This document shows positions 11,960-22,433 of a DNA stretch of 64,000 nucleotides, in pieces; position 1 is the first letter of the stretch; every line of letters starts with the position of its first letter. The translations under genes and the position numbers were made by a program. The notes under the pieces were generated by a model. The model worked only from the letters and a program-made list of their open reading frames with translations, was not told the origin of the DNA and did no database searches. The DNA comes from Macrophomina tecta. Its lineage: Eukaryota > Ascomycota > Dothideomycetes > Botryosphaeriales > Botryosphaeriaceae. The DNA lies in assembly GCA_024180945.1 (NCBI GenBank), contig JAKSGN010000020.1:1054001-1118000 (forward strand), written 5' to 3'.

Positions 11960-12387
11960 AAACCCCCTCTCTAAGTAATACACTAACTTCGAGTAAACAG
12001 GTCTAACAACGCAAGTGTTCCGAAGCTTCGGATCCAAAGGCCCGAACGTTATGAACACTATCATAAGGGTACTGTTTTCACCGGATGTTAACAGTGTTAC
12101 CGCCTGGCTTCCGTGCATAGGATATTGATATTTAGTGTAATCTGGTAAGATACCACCCGCTAGATCTCCTCAAAGAGCAATAGTTCCATGAAGCCATTCC
12201 TCTAATGTAAAAACTGAGAAGCTGAGAAAATGAAAACACACTGGAGCTCTTCATGTACTGACCCTACCTCCGAATCAACCTCGCCCTATTCCATACTTGC
12301 CTGCCAAATTTATCAACTCATCGACCACCCCGTCCCAGGAAGAAATATAGCCTCGCGTTCCATCATGAAGGTCTTCGTAGTTGAGTC
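11960..12387. other. Junction of the AT block with gene-bearing DNA; no gene seen
   Basis: Base composition changes within about 30 bp near 11,960, from RIP-type AT DNA to roughly balanced sequence. The 430 bp that follow are the 3' flank of the minus-strand membrane protein gene. Nothing else is recognisable. Confidence 0.7.
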
Positions 12388-13319
12388 TTAATTAGACTGC
12401 CTCGACTTCGGTGTTGAGGGCAATTCCACAGCGGCCGATCCTATCGCTGTTCTGCGCCTGTGGTCGAGCTCCAATGGGGCTGTGCTGTTATTCAGCTCGT
12501 AGGTGTAGTAGGGTGGCTCGGATATTTCGGACGCCCGGCGATTCTGTCGTTTGCGCATGCAAATCCAGACGATAGCAGTAACAAGGCCTGTTCCGAGAGC
12601 TCCGATAGCAACTCCGATGCCTATGCCTGCGCCAGCCGTGATGGTTTGAGGCTGGCTGTCTCGATTGGCACTGCCCGCATTATTCAGGCTTTGAAGGGTT
12701 GCGCCCGTCGGATCAACCGTGATTGTTGAAATGATGGTGGCCGTTGCAGTAACCTTCTGGCCCGCGTTTAAGCTGGTAGTCACCGTCTGAACTCCGCAGG
12801 CAACCCCTGATCCTGCAGGCTGCCAGGTTACGGCAGGTGTAGACTTTTGATTTGTGACATCAACAGCCCCGCTGTCGATGAAGTTGCCCGAGTCTGCCGC
12901 ATCGACGTATTGCCAGTGACATGGGCCAATCCATGTGGTGTTTACGGTAAAGATGTGATTTCCATCGCCGGTGAGTCCACCTATGACTTCAACTGAATAT
13001 CCAAAGGATCATTAGATATCACATCTCAAAGGATGCGGAGACGGTCACGTCGTGGGGTAGCACACTTACGCAATGCCTGATTACACCAGTGGTGTAGACT
13101 TGCCTGCTCCAGTCCGGACTTCCAGGAAACATTCAGAGTGTCGCCATTATGTACTGTCGGAACGGAGTCAGAAAGGAGAGGAAACGAGAAGTAATTGGAA
13201 TTGAAGGTAGCGGCTAGACTGTGCGGAAGCAGGAGGGCGACCGCAAAAAACATGGCTCCATAAGGCCGGCTCGAGGAGTTGCACCTTTCCATAACAAGAC
13301 GAAAAACTGAGTGGCACAC
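12388..13319 (-). CDS. Putative single-pass membrane protein with signal peptide (sensor-like)
   Basis: Two exons, 13,319-13,070 and 12,992-12,388, around a 77-bp intron (GTAAGT donor, CTAATG branch region, TTCAG acceptor), giving 284 residues. The N-terminus has a hydrophobic secretion signal (AMFFAVALLLPHSLAA); an internal Met at residue 10 (13,292) may be the true start. The ectodomain is Ser/Thr-rich with few cysteines (one pair around PCHW and VACGV). One transmembrane segment lies at about residues 203-230 (IGIGVAIGALGTGLVTAIVW), followed by a basic stop-transfer CMRKRQNRR and a 55-residue cytoplasmic tail. This layout is that of fungal cell-surface or wall-stress sensor-like proteins, but no named family is recognised. 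It is the first intact gene beside the RIP block. Confidence 0.7.
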
Positions 13320-14341
13320 TAAGTTAGATCAAAGAATGGAACACGCACTGCGAATACTTGACGCGGAAAAGATGGGTACTCTGAAAGCAACACAGGGAAC
13401 CCATGTTATAGATTCACACGCTGCAGTTAAGCGCCCAGCATACGACCGCGCCGCATGCCAACAGCGCTGGGCATTCATCGCGTCGCTGACATAAACGACT
13501 CAGTCCTGGTCCTAGCGCGCGGCACAGCTGATAGATATGGAACCCTGTCTTTTCCGATTGGCGTTCCAGCCGCCAAAGGATTTCTAACCTAGGCTGTGCA
13601 TTCGTGTCAGTATGATGTGCCCGAATACTTCTCTGAATGGAGCAAGATCTACTGTCATCCCTATCGTATTTCAGCAACCTCGAGAGGCTCTGACTCGCTC
13701 ACATTTGGCTTGTCACGAGGGTAAAAGAGCCGCGTACGAAAGATGCTAGGTTGATCACATAAGTGTGAGCAGAGGTCGCACGCATCTACCGGACTGTCAC
13801 GCTCTTTTTCTGAGTATAAGGACTCGGTTACTGAGAGGCTTTTTGAGATAACCAACGCAGTTTGGGGCTTCTGTGCCGCCTACAACGGTAGCACAGGACG
13901 GGTGTCAGCGCTGGAAGACGCTGGAAAAAGTCCGGTGGTGGGACAAAAACAATGGACATGAAAGACTCCGGAGGCACCAAAGACCTTCGAAAATGTTTGC
14001 TTGGAGGGTACGGGCAAGTTTGCTTGAGGTTGATGCTTGCGTTGCACCGTAGAGGAGACCAGAAGGACCTATCGGCGGCGGCGGACGCTAGAGAAATGGC
14101 AACGGGTGGCGCTGGGGCCAAGCGAGACTCTTCGGCTCGCTCGCGCTCGCCCGTTTCGCCAAGCGATGTGACAGAACGATCTGCTCATGCAGATACCGGT
14201 TTGCAGTCTGGTCACCGGCCGTGCTGCGGCACAGCTGGAGTTGCCTGCTGCTGGCGCCGGGCGCTGCCGCTGCGAAAAGCGCAGGAGCCTTGATAAGCTT
14301 CTTCGAACGGTAGCTCCGCCCTTCCCCGCCGCAACGTCGAC
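13320..14341. other. Divergent intergenic region, no gene seen
   Basis: 1.02 kb between the start of the minus-strand membrane protein gene and the start of the plus-strand glycosyltransferase gene. Short ORFs on both strands show no family resemblance or splice structure. It presumably carries both promoters. Confidence 0.5.
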
Positions 14342-15411
14342 ATGGACATTCCCAGAATCTCGCGCGCCAACGCCATCAAATCCGGGTTGGTGGTGTTCGT
14401 TCTCCTGCTCATATTCCAGCACTCGCGACTTCGCGCTTCCTCGGGCCAGGATGTTGTGGCGCGCCACGAAACCGCTGGCAACTCGACTTTGGGGGTAACG
14501 ATGCCCTAACTCCTCCGCCCTGATGTGCCTTTACTAAGTCGATGAAGTTTGCCGCCATACTAGCTGTTACACCGAATAACCCGCCCGAACGAATGTCTTG
14601 GCGTAAGACCGGAATGCAACAAGCTGCGAAATTTACCGGCCTCGACATCCAATATCCTGTCCAGCCGAAGTGGAATGATTCTGACATAGAGCGCCTCACA
14701 TCGAACAGCGAAGGACAGTTGAAGAGCAACGCTGCGTTGGCATGGTTGGGGCACTTGTATACGCTGGAGCAAGCCACCCGCTACAAGAGTGCGCTGATCT
14801 TCGAGGACGACATGGACTGGGATATTTCCATCCGAGAGCAAACTGTTAAGGTGGCTGAGGCTGTTTGGCGCTTGACTCACCCATCGAGCCCGGGGAACGC
14901 GCACGTAGGCGATGATCCTGAGCCCTACGGGATGGCCTGGGATGTGCTCTGGCTCGGCCACTGCGGTAGCTCACTGCCAGACGATGAGAAGCTCCTTACC
15001 ACTTTTCCCGACTCTTCGATCGCGCCCGAAATCGCAACGTCGATTCCTCGTCTTCGCGACAACCCTGAGAAGCTCCGTTACGTTTACCGGACCGGATCGC
15101 CCGTCTGCACGTTCGCCTACGCGGTTCGGCAAGAGGTTGCGCGCGATATCGTCCAGCGCGCGACCGGACAAGCTGTTGCGTTTGATGTTTGGCTACATTT
15201 CCAGTGCGAGCGAGGAGGTTTGAAATGCTTTGCGGTCAACCCAGAGCTATTCCATCAGCACGAAATGCCCGGTGCTCACGACAGTATCATCAACGGTCAG
15301 GATCCTGGCACAGTTGTGGAAGAACGAGTGTCCAAAAACATTTGGCACAGTGCGAGATGTAATGCGGACTTGGGGGGCACTGCAGACCACCCAATCACTT
15401 GTGGGATTTGA
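14342..15411 (+). CDS. Glycosyltransferase family 25-like protein (Golgi type II membrane)
   Basis: Two exons: 14,342-14,494 and 14,548-15,411, with a 53-bp intron (GTAACG donor, TTACTAAG branch, AAG acceptor); 338 residues. The first exon, not obvious from the long ORF alone, supplies a short cytoplasmic N-terminus and a signal anchor (VVFVLLLIFQ, about residues 17-26), then the junction NSTLG/FAAIL that marks the start of the catalytic domain in fungal GT25-like proteins. The acidic DxD-type box LIFEDDMDWD is at about residues 134-143; further blocks are VLWLGHCG and the C-terminal HQHEMPGAHDS. Such proteins are thought to transfer sugars in the secretory pathway; the donor and acceptor here are unknown. 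The ATG at 14,542, inside the intron, is not used in this model. Confidence 0.75.
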
Positions 15412-17572
15412 TCGTTGAACTAAAGCCACTTGCCGTTCATGGCTATTGGGAATCGCAGCTCCTGGCATCGTTGCGGCGCTTGGAAATGACTGCGTAGCGG
15501 GTAGAAACCAGTAGTGTTGTTCGCGGGTATGAGCAGATGCTGTCGGGATTTCACTTGTCCATTTCTATCCATTTCCAGGAGTATGCAAATGTTCTTATCG
15601 ATACTTGATCTGAGGCCGCTGGCGTTGTATAATGTGCTTCGAGTACATCTAGTGTATATACCCCTTTTTAAATCAGCCAATGTGTTTATTTGTTCATCCG
15701 TAGTGAAGTATGTAGCCTGTGACACGAGTCCCTGCGAAACACCCGTGTTATATTGCACACAAAGGACAAGAATGTAGTAATAGACATTGCTAACCAAGTG
15801 GAAAAAGTATCAGAGTCTACGTAATGGTTCGTCGGTTGTCGAGGGGAACAAAGCACGTACCATTCTTGTAACTCAAAACAACAACATATGGCCGCGAACA
15901 GTCGATATTTCGTGTCCATGGCAAGGAATGGGACCCGCTCTCCACCTACACTGTATGCTGGATCTAGTCAAGGTCGAGCTTGTGGAGCAACATAGCCTCG
16001 CCTCAAACCTACGAGCCCAAACTCTACCTTCACCGAAGCTGCTTAGAGGAGCCTGGAGCCATCGAGGTGCCTATAAAACCACTGGCGTAGGGAAGACTTG
16101 ATCAAGAAGTAGTTTAAAAAGATCACAAGAGTGCGCTCGGGCTCCAAGATTCCGGGATCTTTAATATTGCTCGGTCCTGGTTTCATCGTCAGTCTCAGAC
16201 CGTGAATGCAAGTTCTAGCAGTAGCGGCAAAGACTCTCCACACCGCAAACCTCTTAAATCGTGTTGTCAGTGGCCATATTAGAAGAGGGATAACGTGGGT
16301 CTCCAGATAGCGGCTTCGGGGCGAAGCTTTATGGAGTAAAGGCCGAGATGCGTAAACAGATGCTTGTCTCACGTGCACTACATAATGCCGGAACGAAGTG
16401 CAAGATCAACAGGATAGCAACCATATACACAGCGATTTTCATCTCTCACTCCTTCTTGCAGTTCCTATTCAACGCAGAGACTAACTAGCTGTTTTCCACT
16501 CTTTTACTTATTATGCTCTCTTAGTTTTGCAACTCTTTATTTTTTTTTTCGGTAATTACATTCCGTCAGCCTCCGCGGGCTATAGGGATAAGAGACGCTC
16601 TTTATACTACTTTATCAACTGCTTGGTACAAACCTACCGTTATATTGAATAACTGGGGCAAATCAAGCACCAGACTCGTTGTTGCTGTACCTTTTGTCGA
16701 TTGAATAGCTACTCGCAGTTGGTAGAAGGTTAGTCGAATGGCTTTACAGCAGCGACTAACGCCTCCTGCACGCATGGTAGACTCCTCCGTGTATAGTTCA
16801 GCCCATGCGCGCTTGGTGTTCAAGCTCCCATCAACATCTGAAAAATGCCAGTGTGTATACCTGTCCTTGCCTGCTCTGAATGCTCTCTTTTTACGTACTC
16901 TTTGCTCTTGTTGTCTCTCTCGTATTGATATGTACGGCCCCATGCCAGCCAGCCAGCTAGTTTGTGACGAATCTACGCTGTTACGAGCGTCTAAAACAGG
17001 CATAAAGATAGACAGTCAACAGTACAATTACTGCGGCTAGAGGCTTGCAACGAGGTCCCAATAGCGCGCGCTGATAAGCAACATCAAGCCTATAGGTGAT
17101 TATGTCTCGTCGTTGACGCGAATTCCAACCCTAAACGCGGACAAGGGATCGAAAGCTTGGAATTCGAGGAAAACAACGGCAGAAAACGGCGTCAATCCCC
17201 TCTAGAAAGCGAGGCGAATTTCCCCGAAACTTGCGCTGTGCTGCAGCAACGGCAAAGTCTCCCTACCATGGACAAGGTTTACCCGCTACTATCTTAAGTG
17301 AAAGCGGCTTGTCGCTGAGTATTTGCGGAGGGTATGCTGCCTGTCAATGCCTGCGGTCGTGTCGAGGGTGATATTTGAGATTAAGAATGGAAATTTCCGT
17401 TTGATAGTATAACAGTGACAACAGACGCATTTCCGCGTATTAATAAGAATCCTCACTATATTAATTCCCTAGCATATCCAACACCATCGGCGGAACGGTC
17501 ACTCAGCCGAGTTAATATTTCCCCCACTTCTACTGTTACAGCCTCAGCCTTCAAATACTTCCGCGGAGCACA
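15412..17572. other. Long intergenic region, no gene seen
   Basis: 2.16 kb downstream of the glycosyltransferase gene and upstream of the RNase III-like gene. No ORF shows a known domain, good codon pattern or paired splice sites. A T-tract lies at about 16,540-16,550. The length is unusual compared with the tight spacing right of 20 kb and fits a gene-poor zone beside the transposon block. Confidence 0.5.
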
Positions 17573-18066
17573 ATGCACAAAGTTGAAGAGACCATCGGCT
17601 ACGAGTTTACCAATACTGACCTCATGGAAGAGGCTATTCTCGCAGCTGGAGCCAGCGTCTCTGATCCCGCCATCCGTGGAGATCCGAAAGGAAATAAACG
17701 ACTTGCCCTCGTCGGAGACGCCGTTATTCAACTGGCCATCCTCGACAAGTGGTACTGGGGAGGCTCAGACACAGGTAGGTGAGAATTTTTAATCGAAGAT
17801 CAACCGATCAACTGATGGAAGTTGAAGCGGCTGGAAGCAACGCCCTCCGAAAGACGGCCTCAAACGATGCACTTAGCCAGCAGGCTTCCAAAGTCCATTT
17901 ATGCGACATGATAAAGAAGAATCCCTGCCAGCAAGGTGATGCTCCTCGAGAGACACTGGCCTCAACGGTGGAGGCTTTGATTGGGGCTGTGTGGTTTGAC
18001 TGCGGCGGTAGAATCAATGTGATCGAGCAAGTGATGGAAAAGTTGGGCTTGTTCGATAATCATTAG
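17573..18066 (+). CDS. Small RNase III-fold protein, probably non-catalytic
   Basis: Exons 17,573-17,774 and 17,822-18,066 with a 47-bp intron (GTAGGT...GGAAG), giving 148 residues. It resembles the single-domain RNase III-like proteins common in filamentous ascomycetes: GYEF near the N-terminus, the signature region NKRLALVGDAVIQLA at about residues 43-57, and TVEALIGAVWFDCGG near the C-terminus. Of the four metal-binding acids of RNase III, two appear replaced (the LE of the signature is LA; the Asp before xxEALxGA is Ser), while the Asp of GDAV and the Glu of EALIGA remain. There is no dsRNA-binding domain. A structural or RNA-associated role is possible; double-strand cleavage is unlikely. 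Confidence 0.65.
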
Positions 18067-18540
18067 GCCATGTTTTGTGAACAGACAGCCTGTATTATCG
18101 GTTCGATACAGGAGCAAGATAGTTCTCGAAGGCTTTACCATGTAATCCTATTGTGATTTCGCATCCAACCTTATATTGGGCCCTAGAAGATTAACATAAG
18201 TTATTTGATGTTCGGGCACTGTGCGAAACCTACTATTGGAGTGAGTGCAATAATGATCAATAGTAGTAGAAAGGAAGATGGCATGCAACATCATCCGATG
18301 CTGCTACGGAGAGGCATGACAAGCGGGATTTCAAATAGAGATCCGGTCGGGGTAACCAAACGTCAGCAAAGGCAGAGTCATCAGTCAGATACGCTTGCAG
18401 CGTGAGCTTCCAGTCAATCATACGCTGGACTAAGAAGTGAGTCAAGGTGGCAGCGGGTAAAACATCCGGCAATACATAACAGATGGCTTTTGCGTCTCTA
18501 AATGAAATACCGTGGCTTGGAAAAAAAAAAAAAAAAAACC
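18067..18540. other. Intergenic, ending in an 18-base A tract
   Basis: Nothing coding is recognisable. The A run at 18,521-18,538 sits exactly at the left limit of the reductase pseudogene that follows. Confidence 0.5.
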
Positions 18541-19365
18541 AAAACAAATTCAGTCCAATCGATACCTCTTATGCGGCAAAGATTTTAAACCATCATGCAG
18601 ATCGGAAGGCATCCTTGCGGGACTGAAGAAGCGCAGCACCCCGGGTCTCTACATCCACACCTCTGGCGCGGGCATCTTGTCCATCTCCGACGGTGCCCAC
18701 AACGCCTTCGGCAAGGAGACATCCCTGCTCTACAACGACTTCTAGGGCGTGGCGGATGTGATGTCCCTCCCAGAGGCCGCAACACATTGTGATGTGGACA
18801 AAGGTCATCCTTGCCGTCAGCTCTGCGTCGATCCGGACTGCCATCGTGTGCCTGCCACGCATCTAAAGCGAAGGCCGAGGGCCGAACAAGAGGTGTTCGA
18901 TGCAAGTTCCGGAGATGATCAGGATCACGTTGAGCCGCGGCCAGGGCCATTCAGTTGGTCAGGGAGGGAACAGGTGGAGTAACTTGCACGTTCAGGATCT
19001 GACTGGTGTCCACAGACGCCTTGTCGAGGAGACTGTTCAGTAGGCCGCCGAACCGCGGAGCGGGAAGGCGAAGTGGGGCCAGGAAGGGTACTATTTCACA
19101 GAGCCGGGCGAACACAGTTGGGGCGATGTTAGCCAGAAAGTTGCTGAGATCGCACACGAGCTTGGATTTATCGGCACTGCCTAGGTAGCTAGCCTCAGCA
19201 ACGAAGAGATCGACGCAATGCTTCCGCTTGGAAGTATCTTGTTGGGAAGCAACTCCCGCGGCGAAGCTAGCAGGGCAAGGACACTGCTTGGTGGGAGCCT
19301 AAGGCGCCGTCTCTTGGTGCAGAGCTCCGTGGCATGGTGCTCAATAAAGCCAAGCTGGTGAAGAT
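18541..19365 (+). pseudogene. Broken NAD(P)-binding Rossmann-fold (NmrA/epimerase-like) reductase
   Basis: Reading across breaks gives the C-terminal two thirds of a fungal NAD(P)-binding protein: ILAGLKKRSTPGLYIHTSGA (about 18,612), ADVMSLPEAA, VILAVSSASIRTAIVCLP, GRGPNKRCSMQVPEMIRITL, the GYYFTEPGEHSWGDV block (about 19,090) and WEPKAPSLGAELRGMVLNKA at the end. The frame is broken by TAG after YNDF (about 18,743), a frameshift near 18,803, TAA after CLPRI (about 18,865), TAG after EETVQ (about 19,041), TAG near 19,182 and a frameshift near 19,282. The N-terminal nucleotide-binding glycine motif is missing, since homology stops at the A tract at 18,538. The nonsense changes are not confined to RIP-type sites, so ordinary decay is likely. 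Confidence 0.75.
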
Positions 19366-20759
19366 GATGTGGGTGTATTCTCATATAGATAGTGGCCATC
19401 AAAAAAAGCATACTTCCACATGAACCGCGATACGACTATGCAGCCACTGCTACTATAAACGAAAATGAAAAGCGAAGGAGCAAGATGACCGCTCGAGTCT
19501 CGTTTGGTATACTGATCTTCATCTTCCATCGGAACCGCAGTTACATAAGCAGGTTATAGCGTAGGCGGATGCGTTGCCTGATCCATGGCAGTTGGTGGCA
19601 ACCTATTGACGGTTGGTCTTGATTTGCCTATGAGCTCCCGATCAGATCTCGTCTTTGGCGGCATGCAGGATATCTCGATGTTCCGCTTGTCAGCAGAGTT
19701 CTTGGAGGATGCGGTGGTAGTTGGGAAAAAGGGAAGAAACACATATTCCGCATACTGATGGGTAAGCCGTCAGCGGGTCGTTCACCCAGCAAGTTCCGAA
19801 TTGAGGCGGACTCGGCTGATAGAGCAACCCCCATCCCCCTCCTGTAGCACCTGGTGCACGCGGAGATGAAAGCAGCATTCAGCATATAAATGATGCGAAT
19901 ATCACTGAGCATATGCGCCCAGAATGACTGCTTCAGCTGTCAACGCGACAGCCCCGTCGCTGCAATGTCGGCGTAGCCCTGCCCCATAAGCCACCCACAA
20001 CATGTGTTGCCTCGCAGAAAACAAGCTACTCCATCTGCATAGGCCCTTGTCAAACCCCTGCAAGGAATTGATCGCGAATGCTTTTCTTATCTCTCGGCAT
20101 GGCCATGGGCCAGACTCGGCGCAAGCCCGATGCGTCTGGCCACGGCGCACCCGGCCACGAGATGACGCCAACCCGCAGATAGCACACGAAGCTTGACGCA
20201 TGCAGAATCCTCCCGAAAGCAAGGCCATAAGGGTTTTTGTATGCCGCTGATCACGTATCGTCCAGTCCATTTTGTGTGTGCCAGCCTCTATCCGCCGGAA
20301 AAAGCCGAAGGCAGAGCCGTTGGATAAGAGAAAGGTAAAAAAGAGTACCATTTCCTATCTTCAGCAACGCAAAACCAAAACCCACAGCGAAACAAAAGCT
20401 TACCTAAGGTATATATTTAAAAGAGAAAAGTATGATAGAAAACGAGAAAAGCCAAAGCGCATAACTGTGAAATCATGGAATCTGAGAAGAAGGCTATGGC
20501 CGATTTCATTACCAAGCACGATGACCAAAAAGCGAAACAAGACCACGATTATCATCAGGCAAACCAGCGACCCCAAAACCCCCCCAACCATCCGGCCGTT
20601 CCATCCTATTCTGCCCATTCCGTCTCTGACCTTTACAGACGTGGCAAAGAGAGGAAAGACGAGCGTAGGCAATGAAGTGCAAATATCCAGAAAAACGAAT
20701 AACAAACAACCGAACACGAAAAGACCATGCAAATATGTCATTCTCATCACTTTACATCA
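19366..20759. other. Intergenic region, no gene seen
   Basis: 1.39 kb between the pseudogene (+) and the coiled-coil gene (-). Small ORFs on both strands have no recognisable domain. Part of it near 20,400-20,759 is probably the 3' UTR of the coiled-coil gene. Confidence 0.5.
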
Positions 20760-22433
20760 TCACCTCCATAGCTCTCCAATCCCCACCACCCTCTTCGGGC
20801 TGCTTGACGCCCGGATCCTCATCGGACTCTTGCTCTTGCTGCGCTTGCGCACCCACGCGTACTCGGGCTTGCCGTCGCGGTCGCGGCGGTCGGTGATGAG
20901 CAGGCGCGTCTCCGTCGTCGTCTTGCTGCGGATGCGCTTCGTGTGCTCGAACAGGATGTCCGTCTCGCGGGGGTCCATCTCGCGGAGGATGATGATGTAG
21001 TCGCTGTCGGACTGTTGTGACAGAGATGACGAGTTAGGTCTCTTGTTCATGCTTCTGTTACCGCTGCGCGGGGACTGGCGAGTACTTACCCTATCCCACT
21101 CCCACGGCAGACCATAGTAGGTCAGCGTCTCGATGGCGAGGTGATCGCGATGCACCTTGACGTACGTCGGCTTGGGCTGGTGATGATGGTGGTGGTGGTG
21201 ATGGTATGGCTCGAGCGGATTGGCCGGGCTGAGGCCGGCGGGCAGGTCCTTTGCCTTCTCAGGCTTGATCATGGCCTGGATCTGGTTCTCCTGGAAGCCG
21301 AACTTGGACAGACGCTCGCGCATCTCGGCTTCCAGCTTCTCTTCGGCAGCCTTCTTTTCCGCCTTGGCCTTCTCCTCCTTTTCCTTGCGCTTGCGCTCGA
21401 ATTCTTCCCACTCCTTCTTCTCCCTCTCCTTCTTTTCCTCCTCCTGCTTCTTCAGCTTCGCGATCAGCGCCTGCTCCGCCTCTTGCTTCTTCTTCGCGTC
21501 CTCGGTCTTTTTCCGCTCAAACTCCTCGATAATGCGCTTCCGCTCCTCCTCCGCCTCCTTCGCCTCCTTCTCCACCTTGCGCTGATACTCCTCCGCCGCG
21601 GCCTTCTTCGCGGCGGCCTCCTTCGCAGCACGCTCCTTCTCCTCACGTATCGCGTCCTTCCGCAGCTTCTCCAGCTCCTCCTGCTCCATCTTCCGCTTCC
21701 TGTCGTCCTCGAGGCGCTTGCGCTCGTACTTCTCCTTGATGCGCTCCTCCTCGCGCTTGAGGCGCTCCTCCTCCTCGTCGCGCTCCTGCTTGTCCTTCAG
21801 CATCTTCAGCTTCAGCCGCTTCTGGAACAGCGCCTCCTCCTCCTCGCGCTCCTGCTTCTCGCGCGCGAACTTGAGCTCGTACTCGCGACGGATGAACTCC
21901 TCCTCGCGCTCGCGCCGCAGCCGCTCTTCCATCTCGCGCGCGCGCTCCTGGCTCAGCGCCAGCTCCAGCCGGTAGTCCGGGCCGGGGGAAGGGGCGGCGA
22001 CGGGCGCGGCGCCGAAGTGGTCGTGCTGGTGGAAGTGGTGGTCGGCGTAGCCGGCGCGGCCGCGCGAGCGCGAGCGCGACAGGCGGAAGCTGGCGTCGTC
22101 GAGGGCCCACTCGTCGTCGTCGAGGAAGGCGGTGACGGGGCGGCCGCGCGGGGAGGCGCTCGGGGTGCGCTGGGCGGCGCGCGCGCTCAGCTGCGGGTGC
22201 ATGTCCTGGTCGATGTTGTTGTAGATGTGGATGTTGGGCGGCGGGGGCGCGCCGCCGCGGGGGCTGCCGCGCGACCCGGTCGAGTGCGAGCGGTGGATAC
22301 CGGCCGAGTGGTGGTGGTGTGCGGCTCCAGGATCGAGCAGGCCGCCGCCGCTGCGGCGGAAGGGATGAGACGCTCCTCCCGAGTGCCCGTATCGGACGCC
22401 GGCGTAGTAGTCGTCCTCGAAGTATCGCGACAT
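20760..22433 (-). CDS. Coiled-coil protein with C-terminal DUF8035-like domain
   Basis: Exons 22,433-21,090 and 21,011-20,760, separated by a 78-bp intron (GTAAGT, CCTAAC branch, CAACAG), giving 531 residues. The N-terminus (1-150) is disordered and His/Ser/Pro-rich. Residues about 165-390 form a continuous, highly charged coiled coil of EER/KEE type repeats. A run of nine histidines follows (about 415). The C-terminus, PTYVKVHRDHLAIETLTYYG through DYIIILREMDPRETDILFEH, matches what I remember as the conserved C-terminal block of fungal DUF8035 proteins, ending in a basic RKRSKSKSPMR tail. Function is unknown. The intron is a multiple of three with no stop, so unspliced mRNA would encode a 557-residue form. 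Confidence 0.75.
   Translation of the reverse strand: MSRYFEDDYYAGVRYGHSGGASHPFRRSGGGLLDPGAAHHHHSAGIHRSHSTGSRGSPRGGAPPPPNIHIYNNIDQDMHPQLSARAAQRTPSASPRGRPVTAFLDDDEWALDDASFRLSRSRSRGRAGYADHHFHQHDHFGAAPVAAPSPGPDYRLELALSQERAREMEERLRREREEEFIRREYELKFAREKQEREEEEALFQKRLKLKMLKDKQERDEEEERLKREEERIKEKYERKRLEDDRKRKMEQEELEKLRKDAIREEKERAAKEAAAKKAAAEEYQRKVEKEAKEAEEERKRIIEEFERKKTEDAKKKQEAEQALIAKLKKQEEEKKEREKKEWEEFERKRKEKEEKAKAEKKAAEEKLEAEMRERLSKFGFQENQIQAMIKPEKAKDLPAGLSPANPLEPYHHHHHHHHQPKPTYVKVHRDHLAIETLTYYGLPWEWDRVSTRQSPRSGNRSMNKRPNSSSLSQQSDSDYIIILREMDPRETDILFEHTKRIRSKTTTETRLLITDRRDRDGKPEYAWVRKRSKSKSPMRIRASSSPKRVVGIGELWR

Noticed and set aside
12000..20700. Secondary-metabolite or effector cluster next to the transposon block
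   Set aside because: No synthase, P450, transporter or cluster regulator is present; only one membrane protein, a glycosyltransferase, an RNase III-like protein and a pseudogene.
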